In this document: piece by piece, positions 9,221-18,680 of the stretch
Position numbering within the stretch: position 1 is the stretch's first letter
How the letters are laid out: each line of letters begins with the position of its first letter
From: Flavihumibacter profundi
Lineage (GTDB): Bacteria > Bacteroidota > Bacteroidia > Chitinophagales > Chitinophagaceae
Reading direction: 5' to 3'
DNA: 64,000 bases
NCBI RefSeq assembly: GCF_020076305.1
Contig: NZ_JAIQXE010000001.1
Location: 248,001 to 312,000, forward strand
Notes under the pieces: generated by a model
What the model was told of the DNA's origin: nothing
Database searches by the model: none
What the model saw: the letters and a program-made list of their open reading frames with translations, nothing else
Position numbers and translations under genes: made by a program

Positions 9221-9589
9221 CAGTTTTGTTACGTAAGATTCGCAGAAGCGAACAACTAGTTCTTATAAATAACTGCCCTATCTCTCAATTTCGCTGCCGG
9301 CGAAAGAAAAGAGCGCTGGGGTTGGGTGAAAAGGCAAATCATAAAATGAAATCCTTTATCATTCATTAATTAGTAAAAGTAAATATGAACAAGCCGTTCA
9401 GGGTTTGTTTACCATCGGTACTTCCATCAGTAAAAACTGCGCAGGCAGCAATAGCTGAACAACAGAAAAGGTCGATGGCAAACGGGGATTGAAGTCCTCC
9501 TTCAGCAAGTCGCATTGGCTCCTCCAGGGGCCAGGCAGGCGTTGTTAGTGGGAATGTCCTTTTAACCATGCGGCACAAATGGTAATTAA
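9221..9589 (+). promoter_or_regulatory. Structured 369-nt gap between rpsJ and rplC
   Basis: This gap within the S10 cluster has several stem-loops: TTCGC/GCGAA at 9239-9252 with an AGAA loop; TTTCGC/GCGAAA at 9289-9305; TGAAG/CTTCA at 9490-9504 with TCCTC in the loop; TGGCTCC/GGGGCCA at 9516-9533 with one G-T pair; and ACCAT/ATGGT at 9565-9583, just upstream of the rplC start. CCTCC occurs twice, at 9496-9500 and 9521-9525. No intrinsic terminator or TAnnTTTG promoter is seen. The region may be a leader that regulates rplC and downstream genes; other ribosomal-gene gaps here are mostly 20-120 nt. Confidence 0.45.
9385..9492 (+). CDS. Possible 35-codon leader ORF before rplC
   Basis: An open frame of 35 codons starts MNKPFRVCLPSV and ends ANGD. 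Its TGA stop at 9490-9492 overlaps the first base pairs of the TGAAG/CTTCA stem. It is preceded by an A-rich sequence, as many genes here are. No similarity is recognised, and a frame of this length can occur by chance. The placement of the stop at a hairpin is what makes it worth recording. Confidence 0.2.
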   Translation: MNKPFRVCLPSVLPSVKTAQAAIAEQQKRSMANGD

Positions 9590-10207
9590 ATGAAAGGAAT
9601 TATTGGAAAAAAGATTGGGATGACCAGCATTTTCAGTCCTGATGGCAAGCAAACTGCTTGCACCATCATTGAAGCTGGTCCATGTGTGGTTACCCAGGTT
9701 AAGACCAAAGAGTCTGACGGGTACAGTGCACTGCAACTCGCATTCGGCGACAAGAAAGAAAAGCATACTACAAAAGCCGAAGCAAATCACTTCTCTAAGG
9801 CACAAACTGCTGCCAAGCGTTTCGTAAAAGAATTCCGTGATTTCTCAATTGAGAAAGCGCTGGGCGAAACCATAACTACCGAAATTTTCGCAGAAGGCGA
9901 TAAAGTTGAAATAGTTGGTCAAACCAAGGGTAAGGGTTTTCAGGGTGTTGTAAAGCGCCACGGATTCCATGGTGTTGGTGAAGCTTCACATGGCCAGCAT
10001 GATCGTCAGCGTGCTCCGGGTTCACTGGGTAACTCTTCAGATGCATCCCGCGTTATGAAGGGTATGCGCATGGCCGGCCGTATGGGTAATGACCGTGTTA
10101 AATTGAAGGGGCTGAAAATCCTGAAAATATTTCCTGAACAGAATTATATCCTGGTTAGTGGTTCAGTTCCCGGCCACATTGGTTCTATCGTTTTTATCCA
10201 GAAGTAA
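9590..10207 (+). CDS. rplC: 50S ribosomal protein L3
   Basis: 205 residues beginning [15 protein letters not shown], the classic L3 start. The central extension has [14 protein letters not shown] and the loop [15 protein letters not shown] that reaches towards the peptidyl transferase centre. The C-terminus [15 protein letters not shown] is typical. L3 is an early assembly protein of the large subunit. It follows the structured gap and precedes rplD by 20 nt. Confidence 0.97.
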   Translation: MKGIIGKKIGMTSIFSPDGKQTACTIIEAGPCVVTQVKTKESDGYSALQLAFGDKKEKHTTKAEANHFSKAQTAAKRFVKEFRDFSIEKALGETITTEIFAEGDKVEIVGQTKGKGFQGVVKRHGFHGVGEASHGQHDRQRAPGSLGNSSDASRVMKGMRMAGRMGNDRVKLKGLKILKIFPEQNYILVSGSVPGHIGSIVFIQK

Positions 10208-10227
10208 ACCATTTAATCTGAAGTACG

Positions 10228-10866
10228 ATGCAAGTAGATGTATTAAATATAGAAGGTAAAAAGACCGGAAGAACCATTGAGTTGCCGGAAGAGATCTTCG
10301 GTGTAGAGCCGAATGACCATGTGATCTATCTTTCTGTAAAGCAATACCTGGCCGCACAACGCCAGGGTACGCATAAAGTTAAAACCCGGATGGAAGTGAA
10401 GGGTGCCAGCCGTAAGCTGCACAAGCAAAAAGGTACTGGTGGTGCGCGTAAAGGTAATATCCGTAACCCTTTGTATAAGGGTGGTGGTACAATCTTCGGA
10501 CCAAAGCCCCGCGATTACAGTTTCAAACTGAACCGTAAGGTAAAGGACCTGGCCAAAATGTCTGCACTGGCTTACAAGGCAAAAGAAAATGCCATTGTAA
10601 TTCTTGAGGACCTGGCTATAGAAACACCAAAAACAAAGGCAATCACCGGAGTATTGAAAGCGCTGAACATTGCCGGTAAAAAGACATTGTTCATCCTGCC
10701 TGAAAATGGTGAGAATGCATACCTGAGCCTGCGCAATATTCCGTCTGTGGAAGGTGCATTGCTGAGCGATATGAATACATACGATATCGTGAATGCACAG
10801 GTGCTGGTATTAAGTGAAAGCGCTGCGAAGGTTTTCACTGAAGCAGATGTTGAAGAAAACGCATAA
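10228..10866 (+). CDS. rplD: 50S ribosomal protein L4
   Basis: 212 residues of the L4/L1e family. It has the Arg/Lys/Gly-rich exit-tunnel loop containing KQKGTGGARKGNIRNP and GGGTIFGPKPRDYSF, then the globular C-terminal part. In E. coli L4 also represses its own operon at the S10 leader; whether it acts on the rpsJ or rplC leader here is not known. Spacing to rplW is 25 nt. Confidence 0.97.
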   Translation: MQVDVLNIEGKKTGRTIELPEEIFGVEPNDHVIYLSVKQYLAAQRQGTHKVKTRMEVKGASRKLHKQKGTGGARKGNIRNPLYKGGGTIFGPKPRDYSFKLNRKVKDLAKMSALAYKAKENAIVILEDLAIETPKTKAITGVLKALNIAGKKTLFILPENGENAYLSLRNIPSVEGALLSDMNTYDIVNAQVLVLSESAAKVFTEADVEENA

Positions 10867-10891
10867 TTATTACATTAATAAATAGAAAGAA

Positions 10892-11191
10892 ATGAAACTT
10901 TCTGAAGTTCTGATAAAGCCGATTTTAACTGAGAAGGCAAATGCCCAGCAGGAAAGCCTGCGTCGTTTTGCTTTTAAAGTAGACAGGAAGGCAAACAAGC
11001 TGGAAATCAAAAAAGCAATAGAAACCTTTTATGGTGTAACTGTTGTAGACGTGAATACAGCTGTGGTTCCAGGAAAAAACAAAACCCGTTTTACCAAGGC
11101 AGGTTTTATCAAGGGACAGAAGCCAGCCTATAAAAAGGCACTTGTTACCGTAGCAGAAGGGGAGACGATTGACCTTTACGGTGCAGTTTAA
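10892..11191 (+). CDS. rplW: 50S ribosomal protein L23
   Basis: 99 residues beginning MKLSEVLIKPILTEKA, with FKVDRKANKLEIKKAIE and the Lys-rich extended loop of the family. L23 sits at the tunnel exit and docks trigger factor and signal recognition particle. Colinear with its neighbours in the standard S10-operon order. Confidence 0.96.
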   Translation: MKLSEVLIKPILTEKANAQQESLRRFAFKVDRKANKLEIKKAIETFYGVTVVDVNTAVVPGKNKTRFTKAGFIKGQKPAYKKALVTVAEGETIDLYGAV

Positions 11192-11248
11192 GACAACAAA
11201 AATTAAAGTATGCGACGCTGAGAAGTTCGCAGTTAAAAGCAAATAAAA

Positions 11249-12088
11249 ATGGCATTAAGAAAATACAAACCGATGACAGCCGGTACGCGTTGGAGAATAG
11301 GAAACGCGTATGCTGAAATTACCACGGATGCTCCTGAGAAAAGCCTTCTTGAAGCGAAGAGTGGAACTGGTGGACGTAACGCCCAGGGTCGCAGAAGTAT
11401 GCGATATATAGGTGGCGGACATGCAAAAATGTACCGTATTATAGATTTCAAGCGCAACAAGAAGGAAATTCCTGCTAAGGTTGCTTCTATTGAATATGAT
11501 CCAAACCGTACCACATTCATCGCGTTATTGAATTATGCTGATGGTGAAAAAAGATATATCCTGGCCCCGAACGGTTTACAGGTTGGTGCTGAAGTAATCA
11601 GCGGCGATGCTGTTGCTCCTGAGCTGGGTAATGCACTGATGCTGAAAAACATGCCTTTGGGTACGGTGGTTCATAATATTGAGATGCAACCTGGCCAGGG
11701 TGGGAAGATTGCCCGTAGTGCAGGAACTTCTGCGCAGTTGAGTAATAAGGAAGAAAAATATGCCGTATTGAAAATGCCTTCCGGTGAGTTGAGGAAGGTA
11801 TTGATCAATTGTTATGCTACAGTTGGAGTTGCTTCGAACAGTGACCATAGTCTGCAGAGCATGGGTAAGGCAGGTAGGAATCGTTGGAAAGGTATTAAAC
11901 CGCGTAACCGTGGTGTTGCCATGAACCCTGTTGATCACCCTATGGGTGGTGGTGAAGGAAGGGCTTCAGGTGGTCATCCAAGAAGCCGGACCGGTAAATA
12001 TGCTAAAGGTCTGAAGACCCGCAAGCATAAGGGTTCAGATAAACTGATTATCCAACGCAAGAACGGTAAGAAGTTATCCAGTAAATAA
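11249..12088 (+). CDS. rplB: 50S ribosomal protein L2
   Basis: 279 residues, full length. It has [19 protein letters not shown] near residue 50, and the C-terminal [22 protein letters not shown] region, whose His and Gly-rich loop lie near the peptidyl transferase centre. L2 links the subunits and is essential for peptide-bond formation. The position after HP is Met where E. coli has His; I believe this is common in Bacteroidota. Confidence 0.97.
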   Translation: MALRKYKPMTAGTRWRIGNAYAEITTDAPEKSLLEAKSGTGGRNAQGRRSMRYIGGGHAKMYRIIDFKRNKKEIPAKVASIEYDPNRTTFIALLNYADGEKRYILAPNGLQVGAEVISGDAVAPELGNALMLKNMPLGTVVHNIEMQPGQGGKIARSAGTSAQLSNKEEKYAVLKMPSGELRKVLINCYATVGVASNSDHSLQSMGKAGRNRWKGIKPRNRGVAMNPVDHPMGGGEGRASGGHPRSRTGKYAKGLKTRKHKGSDKLIIQRKNGKKLSSK

Positions 12089-12119
12089 AACTATCAAAGC
12101 TAAAATCTAAAATCGAGAT

Positions 12120-12389
12120 ATGGCTCGTTCAATTAAAAAAGGTCCTTACATCGACACTAAACTGGAGAAGAAGGTTTTGGATATGACCGATGGTAAATCC
12201 AAGAAAGGTGTTTTAAAAACCTGGAGCCGCCGCTCTACCATTTCTCCTGATTTCGTGGGTCACACTTTTGCTGTGCACAATGGCAACAAGTTCATCCCTG
12301 TATATGTAACTGAATTCATGGTGGGACATAAATTAGGTGAGTTTGCACCAACCAGGAATTTCAAGGGACACTCAAGCAAGAAAATGTAA
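12120..12389 (+). CDS. rpsS: 30S ribosomal protein S19
   Basis: 89 residues with the standard start [12 protein letters not shown] and the conserved [21 protein letters not shown] and [10 protein letters not shown] segments. S19 binds the head of the 30S subunit with S13. It lies in the usual place between rplB and rplV. Confidence 0.97.
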   Translation: MARSIKKGPYIDTKLEKKVLDMTDGKSKKGVLKTWSRRSTISPDFVGHTFAVHNGNKFIPVYVTEFMVGHKLGEFAPTRNFKGHSSKKM

Positions 12390-12432
12390 TTCATTAACGG
12401 TTCAGTTTAACTGAATCAAGAATCTTATAAAC

Positions 12433-12768
12433 ATGGAAGCAGTAGCTAAACTAAATAATTACCCCACATCGCCCAGGAAAATGCGTTTGCTGGCTGACCT
12501 AGTGCGCGGCATGGAAGTAGAGAAAGCCCTTGCGATTCTGGAACACAATGCAAAACACCCGGCGGTTCCTTTACGTAAGCTGGTGGTGAGTGCAATCAGC
12601 AACTGGAAGCAGGCTAACGAAGGTGGTGATGAAACCAGACTGGTGGTAAAAACCATTTTTGTGGATGGTGCGAGAACATTGAAGCGTATGCGTCCGGCCC
12701 CCCAGGGTCGTGGGTATCGTGTTCGCAAACGCAGCAATCACGTTACAGTAATTGTAGATTCTAAATAA
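12433..12768 (+). CDS. rplV: 50S ribosomal protein L22
   Basis: 111 residues. It starts [26 protein letters not shown] and has the beta-hairpin [16 protein letters not shown] that lines the exit tunnel, a site of macrolide-resistance changes in other bacteria. The sequence looks intact. It sits between rpsS and rpsC in the normal order. Confidence 0.97.
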   Translation: MEAVAKLNNYPTSPRKMRLLADLVRGMEVEKALAILEHNAKHPAVPLRKLVVSAISNWKQANEGGDETRLVVKTIFVDGARTLKRMRPAPQGRGYRVRKRSNHVTVIVDSK

Positions 12769-12799
12769 TTCATTCGAATAAATTTAATATACCAAACAC

Positions 12800-13615
12800 A
12801 TGGGTCAGAAAACAAATCCTATTGGTGCAAGGTTGGGAATCATCCGCGGATGGGAAAGCAACTGGTTTGGCAGTAAGAAAGATTACTCTACCAAGTTGAT
12901 TGAGGATCATAAGATCCGTACCTACCTGATGGCGCGTATCAACAAAGGAGGTATCTCTAAAATTGTTATTGAGCGTACCCTGGGTAAGCTGATTATTACC
13001 ATCCATACGTCCAAGCCTGGTATTATCATTGGTAAAGGTGGTAATGAGGTAGATCGTATTAAGGAAGAGTTGAAGAAACTGACTGGTAAAGATGATGTGC
13101 AGATCAATATCCTGGAGATTCGTCGTCCGGAGCTGGATGCAAACATCGTTGCCGATACTATCGCAAAACAAATTGAAAACCGTATTAACTATAAGCGTGC
13201 CATCAAGATGGCGATTGCATCTGCCCTCCGTATGGGTGCAGAAGGAATCAAGATCAAGGTAAGTGGCCGTTTGGGTGGTGCAGAAATTGCCCGTTCCGAG
13301 GAAATAAAGCAAGGTCGTACGCCTCTGCATACCCTGCGGATGGATATAGATTATGCTAGTTTATTTGCCCTGACTGTATATGGTAAAATCGGAATCAAGG
13401 TATGGATCTGTAAAGGAGAAGTACTGGCTAAGCGCGATCTGAACCCCAACTTCATTGGTGGTAAGGAAGGTGCTCTGAGCGATAGGAGAGAACGTCGTGA
13501 AGATGATCGTCGCGGAGACCGTGACCACCGTGGTGGTGGCGGAGAGCGCAGAGGCGGTGGCGGTGGTGACCGTAATCGCGGCGGTGGAGGAGACAGAGGT
13601 GGACGCAGGAACTAA
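12800..13615 (+). CDS. rpsC: 30S ribosomal protein S3 with Arg/Gly-rich C-terminal tail
   Basis: 271 residues; the S3 core with an N-terminal [13 protein letters not shown], a KH domain with [14 protein letters not shown], and the C-terminal domain ending at [16 protein letters not shown] near residue 215. After this comes a tail of about 45 residues made of [18 protein letters not shown] and repeated GGGG/DRN units, which ordinary bacterial S3 proteins of about 205-240 residues lack. The tail resembles RGG-box RNA-binding regions. S3 forms the mRNA entry helicase site, so the tail may contact mRNA; this is inference. Confidence 0.95.
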   Translation: MGQKTNPIGARLGIIRGWESNWFGSKKDYSTKLIEDHKIRTYLMARINKGGISKIVIERTLGKLIITIHTSKPGIIIGKGGNEVDRIKEELKKLTGKDDVQINILEIRRPELDANIVADTIAKQIENRINYKRAIKMAIASALRMGAEGIKIKVSGRLGGAEIARSEEIKQGRTPLHTLRMDIDYASLFALTVYGKIGIKVWICKGEVLAKRDLNPNFIGGKEGALSDRRERREDDRRGDRDHRGGGGERRGGGGGDRNRGGGGDRGGRRN

Positions 13616-13660
13616 GTGTGGTAAGCAACCAATTAAAGAACATTGTCAAATTGAATAAAG

Positions 13661-14080
13661 ATGTTACAACCTAAAAGAACGAAGCACAGGAAAATGCAGA
13701 AGATGCCTGTAAAAGGTGATGCAAAGCGTGGTACTAACCTGTCATTTGGTTCGTTCGGATTGAAAGCTTTGGAAACCGTGTGGATGACCGACCGCCAGAT
13801 TGAAAGTGCCCGTCAGGCCATGACCCGCTCTATGAAAAGAGAAGGAAATGTCTGGATCCGCATTTTCCCTGATAAAATTATTACCCGCAAACCTGCTGAA
13901 GTGAGGATGGGTAAAGGTAAAGGTAACCCCGATCATTGGGCTGCCGTTGTGAAGCCTGGACGTATTCTTTTCGAATGCGATGGCGTAACTGAAGATGTAG
14001 CCAAGGAAGCAATGGAACTGGCAGCACAGAAGCTTCCCATTAAGACAAAATTTGTGGTTCGCAGGGAGCTGCAGTCATAA
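13661..14080 (+). CDS. rplP: 50S ribosomal protein L16
   Basis: 139 residues beginning [14 protein letters not shown]. It has the conserved [28 protein letters not shown] and [19 protein letters not shown] segments. L16 sits near the A-site and helps position tRNA. It is followed by rpmC after 30 nt. Confidence 0.97.
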   Translation: MLQPKRTKHRKMQKMPVKGDAKRGTNLSFGSFGLKALETVWMTDRQIESARQAMTRSMKREGNVWIRIFPDKIITRKPAEVRMGKGKGNPDHWAAVVKPGRILFECDGVTEDVAKEAMELAAQKLPIKTKFVVRRELQS

Positions 14081-14110
14081 CATTCCTTAACAACAAAAAT
14101 CGACCATAAG

Positions 14111-14320
14111 ATGTCAAAGAAAATCGATTTCGTTACCAGCCTGAAAGACATGAGTCTGACTGATCTCAGGGCTCGTATCCAGGAAGATGAACTGCGCCTG
14201 AAGAAACTGGAGTTCGCCCATGCGATAACACCGCTGGAGAACCCAATGAGCATCCGCTCGCTGCGCAGGGATATTTCCCGTTTGAAAACGGAATTAACCA
14301 AAAAACTGGCCACTGCCTAA
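14111..14320 (+). CDS. rpmC: 50S ribosomal protein L29
   Basis: 69 residues forming the two-helix L29 hairpin, with the conserved second-helix part NPMSIRSLRRDISRLKTEL. L29 contacts L23 near the tunnel exit. Its N-terminus (MSKKIDFVTSLKDMSLTDLR) is slightly longer than in E. coli. Confidence 0.95.
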   Translation: MSKKIDFVTSLKDMSLTDLRARIQEDELRLKKLEFAHAITPLENPMSIRSLRRDISRLKTELTKKLATA

Positions 14321-14371
14321 TAGGCAGCAACCAGGTGTACTCAACAAGCGAATAAGCTAAAACGAATAACA

Positions 14372-14629
14372 ATGGCTGAAAGAAATTTGCGTAAAACAAG
14401 GATTGGTGTGGTAACCAGCAACAAAATGGAAAAGACCGTTACTGTTGCAGTGGAAAGAAAGGTGAAGCACCCTATCTACGGTAAGTTCGTGAAAAAGACC
14501 ACCAAATTCCATGCACACGATGAAAAGAACGAGTGCAGTATTGGTGATACTGTCCGGATTATGGAAACCCGCCCGCTGAGCAAAACGAAGCGCTGGAGAA
14601 TGGTTGAAATACTGGAGAAAGTGAAATAA
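14372..14629 (+). CDS. rpsQ: 30S ribosomal protein S17
   Basis: 85 residues of the S17 OB-fold, beginning [23 protein letters not shown]. It shows [20 protein letters not shown] and the loop [18 protein letters not shown]17 is a primary 16S rRNA binding protein. It lies in standard order between rpmC and rplN. Confidence 0.97.
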   Translation: MAERNLRKTRIGVVTSNKMEKTVTVAVERKVKHPIYGKFVKKTTKFHAHDEKNECSIGDTVRIMETRPLSKTKRWRMVEILEKVK

Positions 14630-14669
14630 TCCCTCTGTTCTACATTACTAATTGATAAACTAATTTACA

Positions 14670-15038
14670 ATGATTCAGCAAGAAAGCAGATTGAATGTAG
14701 CTGATAACAGTGGTGCCAAAGAGGTGCTTGTAATCCGTGTACTGGGAAACAGTGGACAGGATTATGCCAAGATCGGAGATAAGATCGTGGTGACTGTTAA
14801 AGACGCTATTCCTGCCGGCGGTATCAAAAAGGGTACGGTTACCAAAGCGGTAATTGTTCGTACCAAGAACAAGTTACGCCGTAAAGATGGTTCTTATATC
14901 CGCTTCGACGACAATGCAGTGGTATTGTTGAACAATGCGGATGAGCCCCGCGGTACTCGTATTTTCGGACCTGTTGCCAGGGAACTGCGCGACAAGGGAT
15001 ATATGAAGATTATTTCTCTTGCTCCGGAAGTATTATAA
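14670..15038 (+). CDS. rplN: 50S ribosomal protein L14
   Basis: 122 residues, the usual L14 length, with [18 protein letters not shown] at the start and [28 protein letters not shown] at the end. L14 forms a bridge to the small subunit. Its last codons overlap the -33 part of the internal promoter upstream of rplX. Confidence 0.97.
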   Translation: MIQQESRLNVADNSGAKEVLVIRVLGNSGQDYAKIGDKIVVTVKDAIPAGGIKKGTVTKAVIVRTKNKLRRKDGSYIRFDDNAVVLLNNADEPRGTRIFGPVARELRDKGYMKIISLAPEVL

Positions 15039-15049
15039 TCGTACCTTTG
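15018..15049 (+). promoter_or_regulatory. Internal promoter before rplX
   Basis: TACCTTTG at 15042-15049 is a perfect -7 box. CTTG at 15018-15021 lies 20 nt before it as a near-match to the -33 TTTG. The box is followed by CGCCCC, similar to the fusA and rpsJ starts, and by a small CCC/GGG stem. It suggests that the second half of the cluster can be transcribed separately. Confidence 0.6.
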
Positions 15050-15108
15050 CGCCCCGAATGGGAGCATGGGCTAGTAAAATAAGTGATAAATAGATAAATA
15101 GAATCTAC

Positions 15109-15447
15109 ATGAACACAAGATTCAAAGCGAAATACAACATTAAAAAAGGCGACTCGGTGGTGGTTATCACCGGTGACGACAAAGACCTGAAGAAACCCCG
15201 GAAGGTTCTTGAAGTTATCGTAGATAAAGGCCGCGTATTGGTAGAAGGTGTGAACATCATCACCAAGCATACCAAGCCGTCTGCCCAGAATACCAAAGGT
15301 GGTATTGTAAAAAAAGAGGCACCCATTAATATCTCCAACATCATGTTGTGGGATGCTAAAGCAGGTGCTGCTACCAAGGTAAAGCGTACCCGCCAGGAAG
15401 GTAAGCTAGTTCGTGTTTCTAAAAAATCAGGGGAGGTAATTAAATAA
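15109..15447 (+). CDS. rplX: 50S ribosomal protein L24
   Basis: 112 residues, with the KOW motif in [25 protein letters not shown] and the family segment [28 protein letters not shown]24 starts assembly of the large subunit. Its stop overlaps the rplE start as TAATG, the only overlap in the cluster, which suggests translational coupling. Confidence 0.97.
   Translation: MNTRFKAKYNIKKGDSVVVITGDDKDLKKPRKVLEVIVDKGRVLVEGVNIITKHTKPSAQNTKGGIVKKEAPINISNIMLWDAKAGAATKVKRTRQEGKLVRVSKKSGEVIK
15430..15436 (+). promoter_or_regulatory. Shine-Dalgarno-like sequence before rplE
   Basis: GGGGAGG ends 10 nt before the rplE ATG at 15447. This is rare here, since most starts in the window have A/T-rich upstream sequence, as expected in Bacteroidota. 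It lies inside the rplX reading frame, so it may also be there by chance. Confidence 0.4.
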
Positions 15448-16028
15448 TGAGTACCGTTAAATATACTCCGCGTCTGGCAGACAAGTACAAAAACGAAGTT
15501 GTACCTGCCTTAATGAAAAAATTTGGCTACACTACCGTAATGGAAGCTCCAAAGCTGACAAAAATATGCCTCAACAGGGGTGTAAATGGTGCTGTTGCTG
15601 ATAAGAAATTGGTAGATATCGCAGTTGATGAACTATCGACGATTACTGGTCAGAAAGCTGTGGCTACTATGTCTAAAAAGGATATCTCAAACTTTAAACT
15701 GCGTAAGCATATGCCCATTGGCGCACGTGTTACCCTTCGCGGTGAGAAGATGTTTGAATTCCTGGATCGCCTGATTGCTGTTTCCCTGCCGCGCGTGCGT
15801 GACTTCAAGGGTGTGAGCGAGAAAGCATTCGACGGACGTGGTAACTATACACTTGGTGTAACCGAGCAGATCATTTTCCCCGAAATCGACATTGATAAGG
15901 TGAATAAGATCACGGGCCTGGATATCACTTTTGTTACTACTGCCCAAACCAATGAAGAAGCTTACGAGCTGCTCAAAGAATTGGGTATGCCGTTCAAAAA
16001 CGCTAAAAAAGGCGAAACCCAATCTTAA
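15447..16028 (+). CDS. rplE: 50S ribosomal protein L5
   Basis: 193 residues. It has the L5 features [44 protein letters not shown] and the C-terminal [21 protein letters not shown]5 binds 5S rRNA and the P-site tRNA. Its ATG shares one base with the rplX stop, and a GGGGAGG sequence lies upstream. Confidence 0.97.
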   Translation: MSTVKYTPRLADKYKNEVVPALMKKFGYTTVMEAPKLTKICLNRGVNGAVADKKLVDIAVDELSTITGQKAVATMSKKDISNFKLRKHMPIGARVTLRGEKMFEFLDRLIAVSLPRVRDFKGVSEKAFDGRGNYTLGVTEQIIFPEIDIDKVNKITGLDITFVTTAQTNEEAYELLKELGMPFKNAKKGETQS

Positions 16029-16047
16029 TTTTTAAATAAACAGAAAG

Positions 16048-16317
16048 ATGGCAAAGAAATCGATAGAAGCCAGGCAAAGAAAAAGGGAAGCAATGGTTGC
16101 TAAGTTCGCTGAAAAGCGTACTGCACTGAAAGCTGCTGGTGATTATCAGGGGCTGGATGCATTGCCTCGTAATGCTTCTCCCGTACGGCTGAAAAATCGT
16201 TGTCAGTTGACTGGACGTCCAAAAGGATACATGAGGTATTTCGGGTTATCCCGTGTGATGTTCCGTGAAATGGCTTTGAATGGTAAAATTCCGGGTATAA
16301 CAAAAGCCAGCTGGTAA
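16048..16317 (+). CDS. rpsN: 30S ribosomal protein S14, zinc-independent type
   Basis: 89 residues of the longer, Cys-poor S14 form. It starts [24 protein letters not shown] and ends with [31 protein letters not shown]...GITKASW. The CxxC pair of the zinc-binding type is missing. S14 assembles late into the 30S head. The cluster order is standard. Confidence 0.97.
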   Translation: MAKKSIEARQRKREAMVAKFAEKRTALKAAGDYQGLDALPRNASPVRLKNRCQLTGRPKGYMRYFGLSRVMFREMALNGKIPGITKASW

Positions 16318-16387
16318 TTTCCCGTGTTGATATCGAATAGGATATCTCATTGTAAAACAATTTTCAAACTACAACTCATTTATAACA

Positions 16388-16786
16388 ATGGTTACTGATC
16401 CTATAGCAGATTTCCTGACCCGCATTCGTAATGCACAAATGGCTGGTCACCGGATTGTTGAAATCCCTGCTTCTAACCTGAAAAAGCGTATCACTGAAAT
16501 TTTGTACGATAAAGGCTATATCCTGAAGTACAAATTTGAAGATGACAATAAGCAAGGTGTAATTAAAATTGCCCTTAAGTACGATCCTTCTACCAAACAA
16601 CCTGCTATTCAAAGCCTTGAAAGAGTAAGTCGTCCTGGTTTACGCCAGTATGCAAAGCCACTGGAATTCCAGCGTGTAAAAAATGGTTTAGGTGTTGCTA
16701 TCATTTCTACCTCTAAAGGTGTTATGACCGACAAGGAAGCCAAGGCCCAGAATGTTGGTGGTGAAGTACTGTGCTATATCCACTAA
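16388..16786 (+). CDS. rpsH: 30S ribosomal protein S8
   Basis: 132 residues with [21 protein letters not shown] at the start and the C-terminal [26 protein letters not shown]8 is a primary 16S rRNA binder and in E. coli a repressor of the spc operon. The gap to rplF is 123 nt and holds a small hairpin. Confidence 0.97.
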   Translation: MVTDPIADFLTRIRNAQMAGHRIVEIPASNLKKRITEILYDKGYILKYKFEDDNKQGVIKIALKYDPSTKQPAIQSLERVSRPGLRQYAKPLEFQRVKNGLGVAIISTSKGVMTDKEAKAQNVGGEVLCYIH

Positions 16787-16909
16787 ACATTTACTAGCGC
16801 AATATTTATGCGCATTAAACATATAACTGGTTGGAGATACATTAAGGCGTCCTATATCCGTCTGACCGATCCCAATCATTAACAACAAACACAACAAAAA
16901 CTATTTTGT
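16787..16909 (+). promoter_or_regulatory. 123-nt rpsH-rplF spacer with stem and 24-codon frame
   Basis: GCGCA (16797-16801) pairs with TGCGC (16809-16813). An ATG at 16808, in the loop and stem, opens a 24-codon frame (MRIKHITGWRYI..., stop at 16880-16882). Most spacers in this cluster are shorter. There is no promoter match. A regulatory role is possible but unsupported. Confidence 0.2.
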
Positions 16910-17464
16910 ATGTCTCGTATAGGTAAAAAACCGGTTTCTATTCCAGCAGGAGTAACCGTTTCAGTTGGAAAAGATAACGTGGTTACCGTAAAAGGTCCAA
17001 AAGGTGAACTGAAGCAGCCGATCGATCGTGATATTACTATTGAAGTAAAAGATAACGAGGTTTTGATTAATCGCCCGACTGACCAGATCCGCCACCGTGC
17101 AATGCATGGTTTGTATCGTGCCCTGATAGCCAACCTTGTAAAAGGGGTGACTGAAGGATTTAAATTGAACCTGGAGTTGGTAGGTGTTGGTTTTAAAGCC
17201 GCCAATGCAGGAAATACCCTGGATCTTGCATTAGGTTACTCGCACAATATCATATTTGAAATCCCAAAGGAACTTAAAGTAACAACCCTTACTGAAAAAG
17301 GACAAAACCCTAAGATATTCCTGGAAGGAAGTGACAAGCAATTGCTTGGCCAGGTTGCGGCAAAAATCCGCGGACTGCGCAAACCAGAACCATACAAAGG
17401 TAAGGGCGTTCGCTTCGTAGGTGAGGTAGTTCGTAAGAAAGCAGGTAAGTCTGCAGGTAAATAA
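16910..17464 (+). CDS. rplF: 50S ribosomal protein L6
   Basis: 184 residues made of two similar L6 domains. It has MSRIGKKPVSIPAGVTV, the central NLVKGVTEGFKLNLELVGVGFKA and the signature PEPYKGKGVRFVGEVVRKKAGKS near the C-terminus. L6 lies near the factor-binding site used by EF-G. Confidence 0.97.
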   Translation: MSRIGKKPVSIPAGVTVSVGKDNVVTVKGPKGELKQPIDRDITIEVKDNEVLINRPTDQIRHRAMHGLYRALIANLVKGVTEGFKLNLELVGVGFKAANAGNTLDLALGYSHNIIFEIPKELKVTTLTEKGQNPKIFLEGSDKQLLGQVAAKIRGLRKPEPYKGKGVRFVGEVVRKKAGKSAGK

Positions 17465-17510
17465 TTCAGCTAAATTTCCCGGCAGTATCGGGAGCAAAAA
17501 ATAGATAACA

Positions 17511-17864
17511 ATGGAAACGAAAGCTATCAGAAGACAGAAGATCAAGTATCGCACCCGGAAAAAGGTTTCCGGTTCAGCGCAAAAACCCCGTCTGTCTGTT
17601 TTCCGCAGCAATGCCGATACATATGTTCAATTGATTGATGATGAGAACGGTGTAACATTGGCAGCAGCTTCAACCAGGGATAAGGATATCAAGGCTCAGA
17701 AGGTAACGAAAACCGAGAAAGGTAAATTGGTAGGGGTAGTGATTGCCCGCAAAGCCAGTGAGCTGGGTCTTACAACAGTGGTATTTGATCGTGGTGGAAA
17801 CTTGTACCATGGCCGCGTGAAAGCGGTTGCTGATGGTGCACGTGAAGGCGGACTGCAATTCTAA
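17511..17864 (+). CDS. rplR: 50S ribosomal protein L18
   Basis: 117 residues. It shows [38 protein letters not shown] and ends with the family signature [27 protein letters not shown]18 binds 5S rRNA with L5. Standard position between rplF and rpsE. Confidence 0.97.
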   Translation: METKAIRRQKIKYRTRKKVSGSAQKPRLSVFRSNADTYVQLIDDENGVTLAAASTRDKDIKAQKVTKTEKGKLVGVVIARKASELGLTTVVFDRGGNLYHGRVKAVADGAREGGLQF

Positions 17865-17913
17865 TCCATCGAGTACTACTATAAATCATAACACAACTTA
17901 ATTTCTGCAATAA

Positions 17914-18432
17914 ATGTCAAAGTTAATTTTAAATAAGGTTAAAGCAGGCGATCTGGAACTGAAAGAAAAAGTGGTTGCCATCAACCGTGTAGTGAAAACT
18001 ACCAAAGGTGGTCGTGCTTTCAGCTTCTCAGCCCTGGTCGTTGTTGGTAATGAAGCGGGTGTTGTTGGACATGGACTGGGTAAAGCTAAAGAAGTTCAGG
18101 AAGCCATTACCAAAGGCATTGAAGATGCAAAGAAAAACCTGATCAAGGTTCCCGTTATGCATGGAACTATTCCTCACGATCAGTTGGCTAAGGAAGGCGC
18201 TGCTAAAGTACTGATAAAGCCTGCTGCACACGGTACCGGTGTAATTGCCGGAGGTAGTATGCGTGCTGTTTTGGAAAGCGCTGGAATCACTGACGTTCTT
18301 GCAAAGAGCCTCGGTTCTGCAAACCCGCATAATGTGGTGAAAGCAACCTTCAAAGCCCTGGCAACCTTGCGTGAACCTATCCAGGTTGCCAAGACCCGCA
18401 CTATAGGCCTGAAGAAAGTATTTAATGGTTAA
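17914..18432 (+). CDS. rpsE: 30S ribosomal protein S5
   Basis: 172 residues. The N-terminal part has [30 protein letters not shown], the loop linked to decoding accuracy and spectinomycin resistance in other bacteria. The C-terminal domain has [26 protein letters not shown]. It is 20 nt from the short rpmD gene. Confidence 0.97.
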   Translation: MSKLILNKVKAGDLELKEKVVAINRVVKTTKGGRAFSFSALVVVGNEAGVVGHGLGKAKEVQEAITKGIEDAKKNLIKVPVMHGTIPHDQLAKEGAAKVLIKPAAHGTGVIAGGSMRAVLESAGITDVLAKSLGSANPHNVVKATFKALATLREPIQVAKTRTIGLKKVFNG

Positions 18433-18452
18433 TCTTTTAAAAAGGTATACGG

Positions 18453-18632
18453 ATGAAAAAGATCAAAATCACACAGGTTAAAAGTGCCATCGACAGGCCA
18501 GAACGCCAGAAACAAACCCTGGTTGCCCTTGGACTGAAAAAGATGAATGCTTCCAAAGAAGTTGAAGCTACACCACAGATCCTAGGCATGGTTCGTAAAG
18601 TAGAACACCTGGTGAAGGTAGAAGAAATCTAA
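18453..18632 (+). CDS. rpmD: 50S ribosomal protein L30
   Basis: 59 residues, too short for many gene finders. The reading starts MKKIKITQVKSAIDRPERQKQTL and continues LGLKKMNASKEVEATPQILGMVRKVEHLVKVEEI, a normal L30. It fits exactly between rpsE (20 nt upstream) and rplO (48 nt downstream), the standard position. Confidence 0.95.
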   Translation: MKKIKITQVKSAIDRPERQKQTLVALGLKKMNASKEVEATPQILGMVRKVEHLVKVEEI

Positions 18633-18680
18633 GTAAATAAGCGAGGGGTGATACCCCGTTAAGTAAAAAATCAGGAAAAA

